From positions 883,670 to 947,669 of the forward strand of contig PUQB01000033.1 in assembly GCA_003024785.1 (NCBI GenBank): 64,000 nucleotides of DNA, read 5' to 3'. Numbering within the stretch: position 1 is the stretch's first letter; each line of letters starts with the position of its first letter. The stretch comes from Selaginella tamariscina. Taxonomy: Eukaryota > Streptophyta > Lycopodiopsida > Selaginellales > Selaginellaceae. The translations under genes and the position numbers were made by a program. This document shows positions 10,568 to 21,670 of the stretch, one piece after another. The notes under the pieces are model-generated. The model did no database searches. It was given only the letters and a program-made list of their open reading frames with translations, and had not been told where the DNA came from.

Positions 10568-12629
10568 TCAGTTACCAGTGTCGAACTCAAGACAAACGTC
10601 ATCTTCATTCTGCAAAAGTAAAATATTTGTTTTAAAACGAATGGTTAATCTATACATATGTTATTAAAATGTGAACCTGCATAATGTTAAGTCTTATTTG
10701 ATATATTCATGTATATCTTCCTATATGTAACCAATCACTACAGTTGAAGCTAATATCCGCATATAAGCTTAATAAAATTATAATATCTATATCTATCTAT
10801 CTATATATATCTTCGCAAGCCTATATACGTAGATGTGCATCACACGCATGCACACACACAATGGTAGTTTGATACATTTATACATCCATATACATATAGG
10901 GTAGTAATATTTATTTTTACTAGTATATATATTAAGTTTATCATTATATATAGAGAGAGATGTATGTATGTAAAATAATACGTACCTAAGAGAGGAAACC
11001 CCGAACGCTTTGAGACTTCCGGGCGTTCCTTCGGCTCTTCAAGTAGTAGTGGACAGTTAGATCCCCAATGATCATCGCCACCACAGTGGTTGCAGGGTGC
11101 AGCCATTATCTGAAAATTATGCATTACGTGTATGTATTCGACCCCTTAAATTTGCTTTCAGATATTTACAAATTATACCGGTTTATAACTCAGTAATATG
11201 TCAGTACTTACCTCCCAAATGTTAGAAGTTTTCCGAACATATCCTCTACTTTCTACGAGTCGACAAGTCTGATGTTCAGTACAGGGTGTCCAGCTGCAAC
11301 ATAGGGCTGGTTTCGGTGGTACCCAGGTGCGGTACTTGGGTCGATCACTAGCCTAAAACAGGTAAACCGTGGTATAGTAGCCTGCTAACTTGTTAATATT
11401 TTATATTCCTACGAGAGAATTTACCTGAATCATTGCAGATGCATCGGAACTTGTCAGCATGAAGCCATAAGGAACAATTTGACGGAATTTCCCCCTTTTT
11501 GGTTCAGACAGCACGTACAATGCCTTACGTATCTCTTCCTTTTCCTGTCACACATGCAAGCACAGACGCATGACTGAGAGTTTAGTACCAGGTATATGAT
11601 TACATATTACAAAGGGAGGCGTACCCAATCGATAGCAATTCCCGCCTGTTCAAATTCCTTTAAAGTCTTAACGCGCACCTCTTCACTGCAACAAGGGTTC
11701 TGCCCACTGCATAACGCAAGGCAATGTAGTGCGTGCATGTTCGAATCTTAAGATGCATTAAACACGCGTGCGCGCGCACAGGAGTTTATTACCAAAGTAA
11801 GAAAATCGCCCTCGCTTGCTTGTACTCCCGGTCATCGCCCCCCGCTAGCAGTTTAGTTGAATCAGTATCATCATTCCAATTAATCATATTAGTGTTTACG
11901 TGCTTTAAGTACAAGATCAACACTAGCGTATAAACGATTATACACATATCCATACGCACAAAGTACAGAGACATACCCGGATACACATTTACCTGGAGGT
12001 TGAACTCCGTATGCATTCCCATCTTCTGTTGCTGCATTAAACCGCACAACCGAAATAACAAGTGTTTATTCAAAGAGAGACGTGCCTTCGTTGTTGTTGT
12101 CCATGAATGTGCTTGGAAATGACTCCTGCTTGAGGCCGCTGGAAAATGCTTATGAAAAATCTGAGATTTAACATGAAAATCAACAGAATACCTCGATGTA
12201 TCGCTCATTTCTTCATATGCGCTTGCTCTGCCAGAAATACTGTGAAAAATCCGAGTTTTATGAGGGAAATCGTCGGAATACCTGGCCACAAGCATTCGGA
12301 AGCGGCTGCAAGAATACATGTGAAAAGAGTTTTAGCACAGAGTCAAGAGAAATACCTATCCGAATCGTCAGGTTCATGACTCTCTGCCGCTGCGCGAGGG
12401 TCGCAAGAATCGACAGAATACCTGATTTCTTCATGTGTGCTTGCTCTGCTGCAGAAATACTGAGAAAAATCCGATTTTTAGCACCGAAATCAAGAGATTA
12501 CCTTTCCGAATCGTCAGATTCATGACGCTCTGTTGCTGCGCGTAGTCCTGCGCAAGCGGCAGCAGGCGCTTTGCAAGAATCCGCTGCTCCTTGTCGATCA
12601 ACTGCAGGTGATTTGCCGCCGGACGACAT
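10568..12629 (-). CDS. Zinc-knuckle protein of unknown function with tandem micro-exons
   Basis: Function not recognised. I read 13 exons by GT-AG rules and phase: 12502-12629, 12422-12448, 12356-12379, 12282-12305, 12192-12227, 12086-12138, 11993-12031, 11793-11844, 11625-11685, 11425-11544, 11212-11352, 10986-11109 and 10568-10602. The start is the ATG at 12629 (MSSGGKSPAVDRQ). The N-terminal half is low-complexity, rich in S, E, D and R, and encoded by 24-36-base exons all in phase 2. The C-terminal half is conserved-looking: KTLKEFEQAG, FRQIVPYGFMLTSSDASA, a Cys-rich segment (CCSWTPCTEHQTC), and a CCHC zinc knuckle (CNHCGGDDHWGSNC) that suggests RNA or ssDNA binding. It ends LEFDTGN. The sixth intron seems to use a GC donor. 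The last acceptor is uncertain (AAG at 10603 keeps frame better than CAG at 10611). Confidence 0.6.
12142..12535 (-). repeat. Tandem exon-intron repeats inside the zinc-knuckle gene
   Basis: On the minus strand the same module recurs: a micro-exon ending in AG, a donor beginning GTATT (GTATTCTGTCGATT, GTATTCCGACGATT, GTATTCTGTTGATT), a TCGGATTTTTC-like intron core, and a TTTCTGCAG or TTTCTGGCAG acceptor. Coding units related to CATGAA..GACGATTCGGA occur at 12502-12530 and 12356-12379. Units related to AGCAAGC.CA.ATGAAGAAAT occur at 12422-12448 and 12192-12227. The repeat therefore includes both exon and intron. Confidence 0.7.
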
Positions 12630-12826
12630 TCTCGTGAATCAATCGGTAACAGAGAATCTGGAGCTATACGGCGTTGTAAGGACGCAGAAAAAAAACAATA
12701 CTATTCTAGGGCTTAAAAGGAGATCAATTGGACGCAGGATTGTCATTTTATACTCTAAGTCTCTCAGCAGCGTGTATTCTAGAGATGAGAATGAGAATGA
12801 GAATGAATGAATAACCCTAAGATCTG

Positions 12827-12873
12827 TACGGTTAGTTTAACTTAGAGGCGCCAGTTCGAATCCTCTTGCCGTA
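12827..12873 (+). other. Truncated tRNA-like sequence
   Basis: TACGG at 12827-12831 can pair with CCGTA at 12869-12873. Between them AGAGG and CCTCT flank a T-loop-like AGTTCGAAT, that is, a T-arm with a box B. There is no anticodon arm, and the length (47) is too short for a tRNA. Probably an eroded tRNA gene lying about 310 bases from the intact tRNA-Tyr. Confidence 0.35.
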
Positions 12874-12879
12874 GTTTAA

Positions 12880-13180
12880 AATGAATAAGATTCCAACCAG
12901 TGTGTCAAACTTATAACTAAAATACTTAAATACATTTTAATGTAAATAATAAGTTTTTTAATGTAAACTAAATTACCGTCGTTAAATTACCGTAGTTACC
13001 TTACAAATGATAATTTTTTAATGTAGAGTAAGTTTTTTAATAAATTAAATGATAATTTTCTTAATATAAAATAAGAGATTATGAAAGATAATCAAAATGA
13101 TAAAAAACAATTTAATGTAAAGTAAATGTGTAAGGTAACTGAGTTAAATTTAACGTAACTACCTTAATATAAAAAAAAAT
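12880..13180. other. AT-rich spacer
   Basis: Repeated ATGTAAA/TAATTTTTTAATGTA motifs, no coding potential. It separates the zinc-knuckle gene start from tRNA-Tyr. Confidence 0.5.
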
Positions 13181-13265
13181 CCGACCTGCCGGATTCGAAC
13201 CAGCGACCTAAGGATACCTGATAAATCACTACAGTCCTCCGCTCTGCCAACTGAGCTAAGGTCGG
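13181..13265 (-). tRNA. tRNA-Tyr (anticodon GTA) with a 13-base intron
   Basis: The minus strand begins CCGACCTTAGCTCAGTTGG and ends GGTTCGAATCCGGCAGGTCGG. The seven-base acceptor stem pairs perfectly (CCGACCT with AGGTCGG), box A is TAGCTCAGTTGG and box B GGTTCGAATCC. The anticodon GTA is the complement of 13230-13232. An intron of 13 bases (13216-13228) sits one base 3' of the anticodon, the canonical place for nuclear tRNA-Tyr introns in plants. On the minus strand the gene is followed by a run of T, seen as nine A at 13171-13179 on the plus strand, a Pol III terminator. Confidence 0.96.
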
Positions 13266-13399
13266 AACACAAAATTTTATCCAATTTCAAACAACATCAT
13301 ATGTTCGAAATGAAAAGTAAAGGTACAACATTTTAAAAATCTAGCTCTTCCTGGCGGCTACCCCTTCCCGCCTTAGGGTGTGCTCTTAGGGTTCGATCG

Positions 13400-15483
13400 A
13401 TGGCGGCAGGTAACCAGCGTATTGCTGCAAATCTCCGATCTTCACACCAGAGCGCTGCAAATCTCCGATCTTCTCACAGAATCGGTGCAGATCGCCAGAA
13501 AATTGCTGTGAATCGCCACGAAAATGCGGTAAATCACCATGAAAATGTTGCCAATCGCCAGGAAAACGCTCCATCTAGCAGCAGGCGCGAAGGATTGAGA
13601 AGAAATTCGGGACCCGTCCGTGAGGAGGACGAGGATGGAGTTCATGGAGGTAGGATGAAGCCGCTGACGGCCGTCTGTTCCAACACAATGGCGTCCGTGA
13701 GGAAGCCGCTTGCGTCACTGGTCAGAAAAGTTGCCCTTTTTTTCTCTTCTGTGAATGTGTTTTGATCTCTTGGGATGCAGACGCGATGTGAGTCGTCGCG
13801 ATCCAACCCTATTAGCAGCGATGGGGACAAGGAGAACTTGTTGCGGTGTAAGAGTAAACCAGGACACACAAGAGGTATATATATATACGCCAGATTTCTT
13901 ACCGATGTGTGTGGATAATCATAATTATGTTATTTCAACCCACAACTTTGTACTAATATATAAAAAGTACTTACATAAACCATTAGAGATTTATAGTTAT
14001 GTATACATATATCTGTATAACTGTGTGCGTGTACGTGTATAGGTAGCTTGCTTACTTACAAAGTTCAGGTGAATACTGCTCATGCTATATATATATATAT
14101 ATATATATATAGAGTTTGTTGTGTTCATTATGCTTCAGGTTCGTCATGAGAAATTCCATTTTTTGTATGTATATTATATACATTTTTATATTAAGTTAAC
14201 AAACTATACATATTAATAGTTTTGCAACATTTTGTAATTCATACACAACGCGGATCTGCGTCACCATACTTATGTCATTTCAGACCATAAATGTTTCGTA
14301 CTATGATATTGTTAAACTGTGTTAGCATTTTTATTAAACCGAGCTTAAAATTCTTTATTACGGAATTTAGGTGGATACTGCTCATGTCCTATAGGTGTAT
14401 CATGTCTGTGTGTGCATTATGCTTAGCGTGGCATCTACCAACACAATGAGATATTACATTCTTAGTGTAGATATTGTATAGAGTATATTAACTGGCTTTG
14501 TATATCATCTTGTAGATAAATGCCATAAGTCTTCAGAGGGAAATGGTGAGAAGGGCAACATGGACGTGCTGTTTATGGCTTTGGAGAAATGCTCTAACAA
14601 AGAGTCTCGAGACCCAGACACAGAAAACAGGAGCCGTACCAAGACTGTGTGCAACCGTATGAAGGCCGTAGAGAAGTGGAAGCGGGTATGCATGGCTATT
14701 AGAAAGAGAAAAGCAGAGAAGGAAAACGAAGAAAGGTTAAAAAGGGGAAAGCTCCAAAAGGTTGAAGAAACAGAAGACGAAGAGGAAACAGAAGAAAAAG
14801 ATGAACATGAGAAGGTTGAAATAATACCGGAACTCACTACCAAGGTTTTCGGCAGGATATCCGATAGGCTGGAAGAGGATATTCTGGAGTTAGATAAAGC
14901 AGGTCCCAAGAGTCTTCTCCTGTCTGGTGAAAAGGTAAGTTATTGTGCATATATATTGCTCTGGGTTTATATTATTAATGGTCTCATTCTTATGCTGTAG
15001 GACTTGAGCCGATTCCGTGCAGCGGAAATCGATCTGTTCCTGGGGCCATGCAATGTAAGCACAGAGGACGAGGTGCCTTCGAGGGCCACAACGAGTGAAT
15101 ATAAAGGTAATACTCATTCAATAATTTATCAGGATCAGTTTTTATCAATAAGAGTAATAATAAAATCAATGATGTGTAAACTCTTGCAATAGTTATGATT
15201 TAGTATAATATCTAATACATAACTAGTTTGTTTTTGCTACTAATATTATCTATATATTGCAGAATCTGAAGCCTCTAAGGAGAACGAGGAACTCGAAGTA
15301 ACTGGAGGATTTAAGCCGGGTATTATGAATCGCGTTAGAGACGGGAAGAAAGTGAGGGCTATTTTTGGAGCTGTTGCTGGAGTACAGGTATAATAAGCTA
15401 ACGCACGCACCCCACACATGCAAGCACAGACATGTGTATATGCATTCAAAACACACACACACACACACAGATATATATATATA

Positions 15484-15541
<58 letters not shown>

Positions 15542-16657
15542 TATATATATATATATATATGCTGTGTGATACGGTGTCTATTTGTATCGAGTTATTATGT
15601 GGCTGAATCAGGCTGTTTATATGTCCAGGAGGAAAGGTGTTCACCAAAGTAAGCTCGAGGTTTCAAAAGTTCAGGTACAGATGTCGAAGGTCATGTACAC
15701 AGATATGTTTGTTCATATAAGTAATTATTACACTTGACAGTAATCCAATGCACACATAGCATTACATCCACAAACACGCATATAGTCTCCAATATAACTA
15801 ATTTTAAGTTATCAAACTTTACAGATCTCGGAGATATTGAGAATCTGTCATGTTCTAAACAGGAATATGAATCACTGTTTGCCACACCAATCTTTGCAAA
15901 TGCAGGTCAGTCTAAAACACCACAATTTTATTAAAATTATCCGCTTAAATCGTACATATATGCAATGCATAACTCTAGCTGACTCTTTTATTTTATATAT
16001 TTGCAGCGGCCAATGTTGCTTCTCGCTGGCTTGATCTTCTTAGCCATGACTTGAAAGTGTCGTATTGCAGGTTGGTTCTCCCACACACACATATATGTTT
16101 ATGTGCATTTGTTTGCATAAACACACAGGCACACATATTCATATTTTGATTCGTTGTACAGCCTTGAAACGGAGCAGAAGAAACGTGCGGGGTGTTATAG
16201 TCTCGGGCCAATTTGGAAAAATAAAAGGGACCTCCAGGCTGGACGCACACGCTGCACACAATGATGAGAACGGTAAATGGCTGAACTTATTTGTGAGTAT
16301 GGATGCAAACCTTGCTGCCGAGGGTGCCAAGCTCGTAAGTTGCGTGTGTCTGTGTGTGTGTGTTTTGTTAAAAGTAGTCAAATGATAAACTTACCAGTTT
16401 TATTATGATTCACAGGAAAACACTCTAAAACAAGTTCAAGAAATGCAGAGATATTGCGTGCTCGACTCAGAAGAGAATGGTATCCCTCAACAATCCGGTA
16501 TATCCAGGTTAGATCTGTATTTTTATATGATTAAATTTAATATATTACACTAAGATTTTGAATGTTATTAATCCCATGTACACATAAATAATATCACACT
16601 TCGTATTTTTATTATTGCTGTTCGTTTAGTTACTAGAGTTGTTAAACACACACACAC

Positions 16658-16722
<65 letters not shown>

Positions 16723-16849
16723 GTGTGTGTGTGTAGGTATATTTATGTGTATTCTGCTTATAAACAGGGCTCCGGTTGACAAGAGCTTGGCATTGGCCGC
16801 AGCGGCAAGTGCTATATGCTCCACTGCCAACTTCCATATTGAGAAATGA
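13400..16849 (+). CDS. Nuclear-type plant protein of unknown function, repeat-bearing N-terminus and KR/E-rich core
   Basis: Exons read approximately as 13400-13692 (donor uncertain), 13781-13874, 14516-14934, 15001-15106, 15263-15387, a small uncertain exon near 15630-15668, 15825-15905, 16007-16070, 16162-16334, 16416-16507 and 16768-16849. The N-terminus carries short Asn/His repeats. Exon 3 has a Lys/Arg-rich helix (WKRVCMAIRKRKAEKENEER) followed by an acidic Glu run. Later exons hold GIMNRVRDGKKVRAIFGAV, RWLDLLSHDLK, LKRSRRNVRGVI and LKQVQEMQ, and the last exon ends SLALAAAASAICSTANFH. This order (WLDLL, basic ALKRS helix, W..LF..MD, VQEMQ) fits a family of plant proteins I recall without a name. 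One junction (16070 to 16162) is out of phase with canonical sites, so an indel or an odd splice is likely. Function unknown. Confidence 0.55.
13424..13572 (+). repeat. In-frame tandem repeats in exon 1
   Basis: Two 10-residue units (AANLRSSHQS, AANLRSSHRI) followed by four 7-residue units (GADRQKI, AVNRHEN, AVNHHEN, VANRQEN). At DNA level these are about 30-base and 21-base repeats sharing AATC.CCA and GAAAA cores. All unit lengths keep the frame. Confidence 0.8.
15451..15560. repeat. (AC)n followed by (TA)n in an intron
   Basis: CA run at 15451-15469, then nearly uninterrupted TA to 15560, just downstream of the exon ending at 15387. Confidence 0.95.
16645..16734. repeat. (CA)n-(TA)n-(TG)n self-complementary intronic microsatellite
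   Basis: A CA run, a roughly 60-base TA run and a TG run in sequence. The outer CA and TG arms are complementary, so the whole repeat can fold into one long hairpin just upstream of the last exon. Confidence 0.95.
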
Positions 16850-17034
16850 ATAGTAAGCAATAAATGTGATTTGTAACATTATTACCACATATATTTATCA
16901 ATTAACTTGATGTTTAGCATTTTGTGAAATATGTATATTTTAAGAAAGCGGGTTCAGGTTTTCTCTAGAATAGTAGTTACCGTTAATAAGGGTTTTAGGT
17001 CTAGGGTTAGAAACAAACCACATTTTGGGGGAAA

Positions 17035-19954
17035 ATGGAAGCGCCAATACCTCAAGAGGGCTCAGGTATGTTGAAGAAGCAGAAATTAGAACAAGCCAGC
17101 ATCCCTGTGAACCCTCGGAGGATTCGTGTTCTCAAGCAAGGAGATGTAGGGAAGCGCGGTCCCGTTGTGTATTGGATGTCGAGGGATCAGAGGTCGAGGG
17201 ACAACTGGGCCCTCGTGTACGCAGTGGAGCAGGCCAGGGCGAGGGATTCTTGTGTTGCCGTGGTGTTCAATCTTGTGGACAGCTTTCTTGAGGCCAAGGC
17301 GCGCCATTTTGGGTTCTTGCTGCGAGGACTGCGTGTTGTTGAGAAGAACTTGAAGGAGCTCAATATCCCATTCGTCCTTCTCCGGGTATGTGTATCATTT
17401 TAATATAATCTATATAAGTAGTTTTATTATGTGTTCTCTCGTCTAGTATACGTGGATGTCATGCCGTGGTGCTATAAAATTTGCATTTATACTTGCATTT
17501 TCGTAGTTTCTATATATTTAATGGGATTGTAATTCTTTAGTACGGACTGTATAGGTAGTCTAGTGTAGATTTCATATATTTTTCTATACAGGAACATAGT
17601 ATAGTATATGTATGTTTCAGATATTTACTAAAGGTTCCCATTGTGGTGGAATAATACCCAGTTGGCGTCCATTGCTTGTTATTTGGTTAGAACGGATGTT
17701 AAACAGTTTATTTATTCCTTGACATAGAATAGTGATGTTGGTTATGAATTTAAAGACTGCTCTCTCTCTCTATGCGTGTGTTGTAGCATGTCTTTATGTG
17801 ATAACACATTATAATAGTTTAGAACAGTAAATGAAGTCTATCCAACAATATACAGCAGGAAAATGTCGTCAGATTTTACAATATATGTATATATGTTTGT
17901 ATGTATAGAAGACGAGGTATTTATGCACTTGATCGCATATGTGTGTGTTAGACAATGTTCTCTATTTATACTCAGGGTAAACCGGAAGAGAATATACCAG
18001 ACTTTCTAAAAGCATGTGATTCATCCTTACTGGTGGTGGATTTCTCCCCTTTAAGAATAGGACGCACTTGGAGAACAACTGTCACAAATCGAACACCTCC
18101 AGATATTCCTGTACATGAGGTGTGTGGTATATACATTTACATGTGTATCCATATGGACACGTTTGGGTGTCTACATATACATATACATATGAATTTGATT
18201 GTATGCATACAATATATATAGGTTGATGCACACAATGTAGTACCTGTGTGGATTGCGTCCGACAAACTCGAGTATAGCGCTCGCACAATACGTTTGAAGA
18301 TACAGAGATTGCTTACAGAGTTTCTAAACGACTATCCGCAGCTAGAGCCGGTTTCGAAAGCGTGGTACATGGTACATGAAAACATTGACTGGAACTCACT
18401 TATTGATGAAGTTATAAGGTATGAATATGGTGTATATTCACGTCTATACACAGCTACGTTTAATATAATCATATGGAATTTAAAAATGACTTATTATATT
18501 AATAAATAAATCGTGTTAGCTACCTTGGTATTATTTATTTTTTTGTAACTCTCACAGAACAGGAGCTGAAGTTCCTGAAGTGGATTGGTGTGAACCAGGA
18601 GAAGATGCGGCTTTAGAATGCTTAACAGGTTATTTTTAAGATAAATATATATATGTGTAGAGAAAAATATATATAATGTGTGTGTAGAGTTCTGAGGATA
18701 TGTACAGGATTTTTGACGGCTCGGATTAAGAGATATCACGACGATCGAAACAATCCATCCAAAACCGGAAGTGTATCCGACCTTTCACCTTATCTGCACT
18801 ATGGACACGTTTCTGCACAACGGTGTGCATTTGAAGCTCGTAAAGCGCGAAATATGCACACGAAGGTACACATACATACATATATATATATATACATACA
18901 TATAATGTTGTTTGCAGGCTGTAGATGCATTTCTGGAGGTAATCCGACGGGAGCTTGCAGATAACTTTTGCTATTATCAACCCAATTACGATAATATAAA
19001 TGGAGCGTGGGAATGGGCTCGGAACTCTCTCCTTGAACATGCAAATGATCCCAGGCCACATATATACACGTATGAATACTTTTTTATGATATATAATAAC
19101 ACAATTTATAGCTACATAATCTAGTCAGTTGATATTTCTAATGTTTTAAACACTGAAGTGTGTATGTAGACACACACACGTTATTGTATTTCATATGATA
19201 GATTTCTTTAATACTTACTTTATTTGGTTTTTTAAAATGTTTTAGGAGGGAACAATTGGAAGAGGGGAAGACTAATGACAAAGTAGGGAATGTGCATATT
19301 ATTTTATGTCATATTTTGTAACTCTCATTTATTTGTAGCTCTGGAACGCTTCTCAATTGGAAATGGTTCACCGGGGGAAAATGCACGGTTTCATGCGGTA
19401 AATATTAATTAATTAATATAATTTAACTTTGTAAACGTATAACATATGTACGTACACATGCATTTAGACTTGGATATGTATATGTTGATTTAGTTCAAGC
19501 TTCTCTTTTACAGAATGTACTGGGCTAAAAAGATCCTGGAGTGGACAGAAAGTCCTCAAATTGCTCTTTCGACTGCAATATACTTAAACGACAAAGTAAG
19601 TTTTAAACACACACACATGCACCCACGCACACGCACGCACACACTGAATCTTGAGTAATCATCAGTATGAGCTGGATGGGAGAGATCCAAATGGCTACGT
19701 TGGATGTATGTGGTCCATTTGTGGGATCCATGATCAGGTGCGAATTATATTTATACAACTCACACAATTATATGTATGTGCGTATGTATGTATTAATGTA
19801 TAAATGTGTACAGGGATGGAAAGAGAGGCCAATATTTGGAAAGATAAGATATATGAACTACGATGGTTGTAAAAGGAAGTTCAATGTGGATGGTTACATA
19901 ATGTACGTGAACAACATTGTTTCAAATCTGAAGAAGAAAAGTGTTAAGATTTAA
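17035..19954 (+). CDS. PHR1 (UVR2): Class II CPD photolyase
   Basis: Deoxyribodipyrimidine photolyase: a FAD enzyme that uses blue/UV-A light to split cyclobutane pyrimidine dimers in DNA. Eleven exons: 17035-17385, 17976-18119, 18222-18418, 18558-18628, 18708-18865, 18918-19069, 19246-19282, 19339-19397, 19514-19595, 19666-19737 and 19814-19954. All have GT-AG borders and consistent phase, with no internal stop: 487 residues, near the usual plant length. N-terminal photolyase domain with [18 protein letters not shown], then [29 protein letters not shown] and [20 protein letters not shown]. The FAD/DNA-binding core has [20 protein letters not shown] and [14 protein letters not shown], typical of class II enzymes, and the end is [14 protein letters not shown]. 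Its 5' flank has AGGGTTTTAGG and TAGGGTTAG. VPS25 follows about 200 bases downstream on the same strand. Confidence 0.96.
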
Positions 19955-20158
19955 TACTATTCCGTCTCTATTGTAAGTTATAATAATCGAGACTTATTTA
20001 ATTTTTACTAATACAAATTTAAAAAGATGCAAAAATGGTAAATTAGAATATCCATAATATATATATAATATCCAGGTAGAACAAGCAGGAGTGTTGCATG
20101 TTTAACATATTAAACCCTAAAAACAGAGTGCTAGGGTTCTTCAGTTGCAGGGCAGAGA

Positions 20159-21601
20159 ATGGGCGATTTCAAGCTGCCGTACTTCTTCGATTACCCTCCG
20201 TACTTCACGTAAGTCTACTCCATTTCTTATTCCCTGTTACAATTTCACAACACATTACCAAGAAGCATATCTGTGGTATACATGTGTATGTTACACAACC
20301 ACACACACACACACACACACATATATATAATGGTCTGTTTTGCAAACACATATACACAAGTATGTACACCTTAGACACATGCACACATAATTATGTTGTA
20401 TATATGTATATACATGGATTACATATATAGGTTGCAACCGGTTAGGGACACGAGAGAGAAGCAAATACAACTGTGGAAGGAACTTATTCTCAAATACTGC
20501 CAGCATCATAAATGCTTCATCATTAACCTTGAGGAAGAGTTCCCATTATTTGTAAATCCCAACATCGACAGTAAGTTCATGAATTAATACAACACTATGA
20601 TTTAATAATAATGTTATTTATATATTTTTAATGTTGTAAAAAATACCAATGAAAGTAAATTATTAATTAGTGATATACTCTCTCTCTCTCTCTCACACAC
20701 AACACAACACAGTAGCCAATGCTAATTTGAATTAGCTACATGTTGATGAGCAGGAAAGCTGAGCTTTGAAGCCCGAGAGATGTTCTTGGGAGCTTTGGTT
20801 GCCGACGGTATGTATTCCTTTATGCTGTTTGTGTGTGTGTCTATAGACACACACACACACACACATATGAGCACAATATCATAAAGTGTATATGTGGAGG
20901 CATCTTTATGTAGATATTATTTATACCGATAAATAGATATATTGATAGAATTTTATTTCTACGCTTACAAGCAAGTCAATCTAGAATGCTAAGCTATTAC
21001 CTACATCTACAGATCCAAACATGTGTGTGTGCGTGTGTGCGTGCGTGCGTGACTAATTTCTACTCCAGGCAGGGCTGAATGGATGGATAAGGGGCACAGA
21101 AAGTGTTTAATACTGTGGAAAGAGTTCAGGATTGGGCTGACTTAATTCTACATTTTGTAAGCATACTACCATTCCCCACGTATCTTACAACAATAATATA
21201 TAATGCATAAATATTATATACATATAACATTACATGTAATATGTATGCATTGATATACTTCCTCTTTTGAAGGTTAAAGACAATGGCATGGAGGATGCTG
21301 TTTTAACTTTAGACGAAATTCAGCATGGAGATGAAACTCGTGGAACGGGTAATGTGTATTTCTTTGTGTATCTATTTACTTACATATATATATATATATA
21401 GACACACACACACACACTTACACATTTGTATTGTGCGTGCATGCGTGTGTGTATGTTATACTTAAGTTTTATTATTCAGAGCTAGCTGGGATCAACCGTC
21501 TCGTGTTAGTAAGAGCGTTAAAGGTTTTAGAGCAGCGTGGTAAAGCAGCCATGTTTAAAGGCAAGGCTGCAGATGATGAGGGTGTTAAGTTTTCTGCTTA
21601 A
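20159..21601 (+). CDS. VPS25: ESCRT-II subunit VPS25
   Basis: VPS25 is the small double-winged-helix subunit of ESCRT-II, which with VPS22 and VPS36 sorts ubiquitinated membrane proteins into multivesicular bodies. Exons: 20159-20208, 20431-20570, 20754-20807, 21069-21156, 21273-21348 and 21480-21601. The N-terminus (FKLPYFFDYPPYFTLQPV) carries the family's aromatic-proline motif. Then TREKQIQLWKELILKYC, the RKLSFEAREMFLGALV helix, AEWMDKGHRKCLILWKEF, LTLDEIQHGDET and a C-terminal ALKVLEQRGKAAMF then GVKFSA. In exon 4 the frame breaks after WKEF: one missing base near 21129-21131 (AGG where AGGG is expected) separates it from DWADLILHF. Since both sides are conserved, I treat this as a probable homopolymer error. 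Start chosen at the ATG just after TAGGGTTCTTCAG. Confidence 0.9.
20828..20864. repeat. Self-complementary TG/CA intronic repeat
   Basis: A TG run, a central TATA and a CA run form an almost perfect palindrome in the third VPS25 intron. Confidence 0.85.
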
Positions 21602-21670
21602 TGAAACAACAACAATATTTGTAAACTATTATACTATTATATATACATAAAAATAAAAATTAAATAAAAA

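Noticed and set aside
15246-15652. Tyr/Ile-rich open frames on both strands
   Set aside because: Products of the TA and CA microsatellites in an intron.
20159-21601. GINS complex subunit
   Set aside because: A small helical protein was first suspected, but the YPPYFTLQP start, WMDKG and GVKF end fit VPS25.
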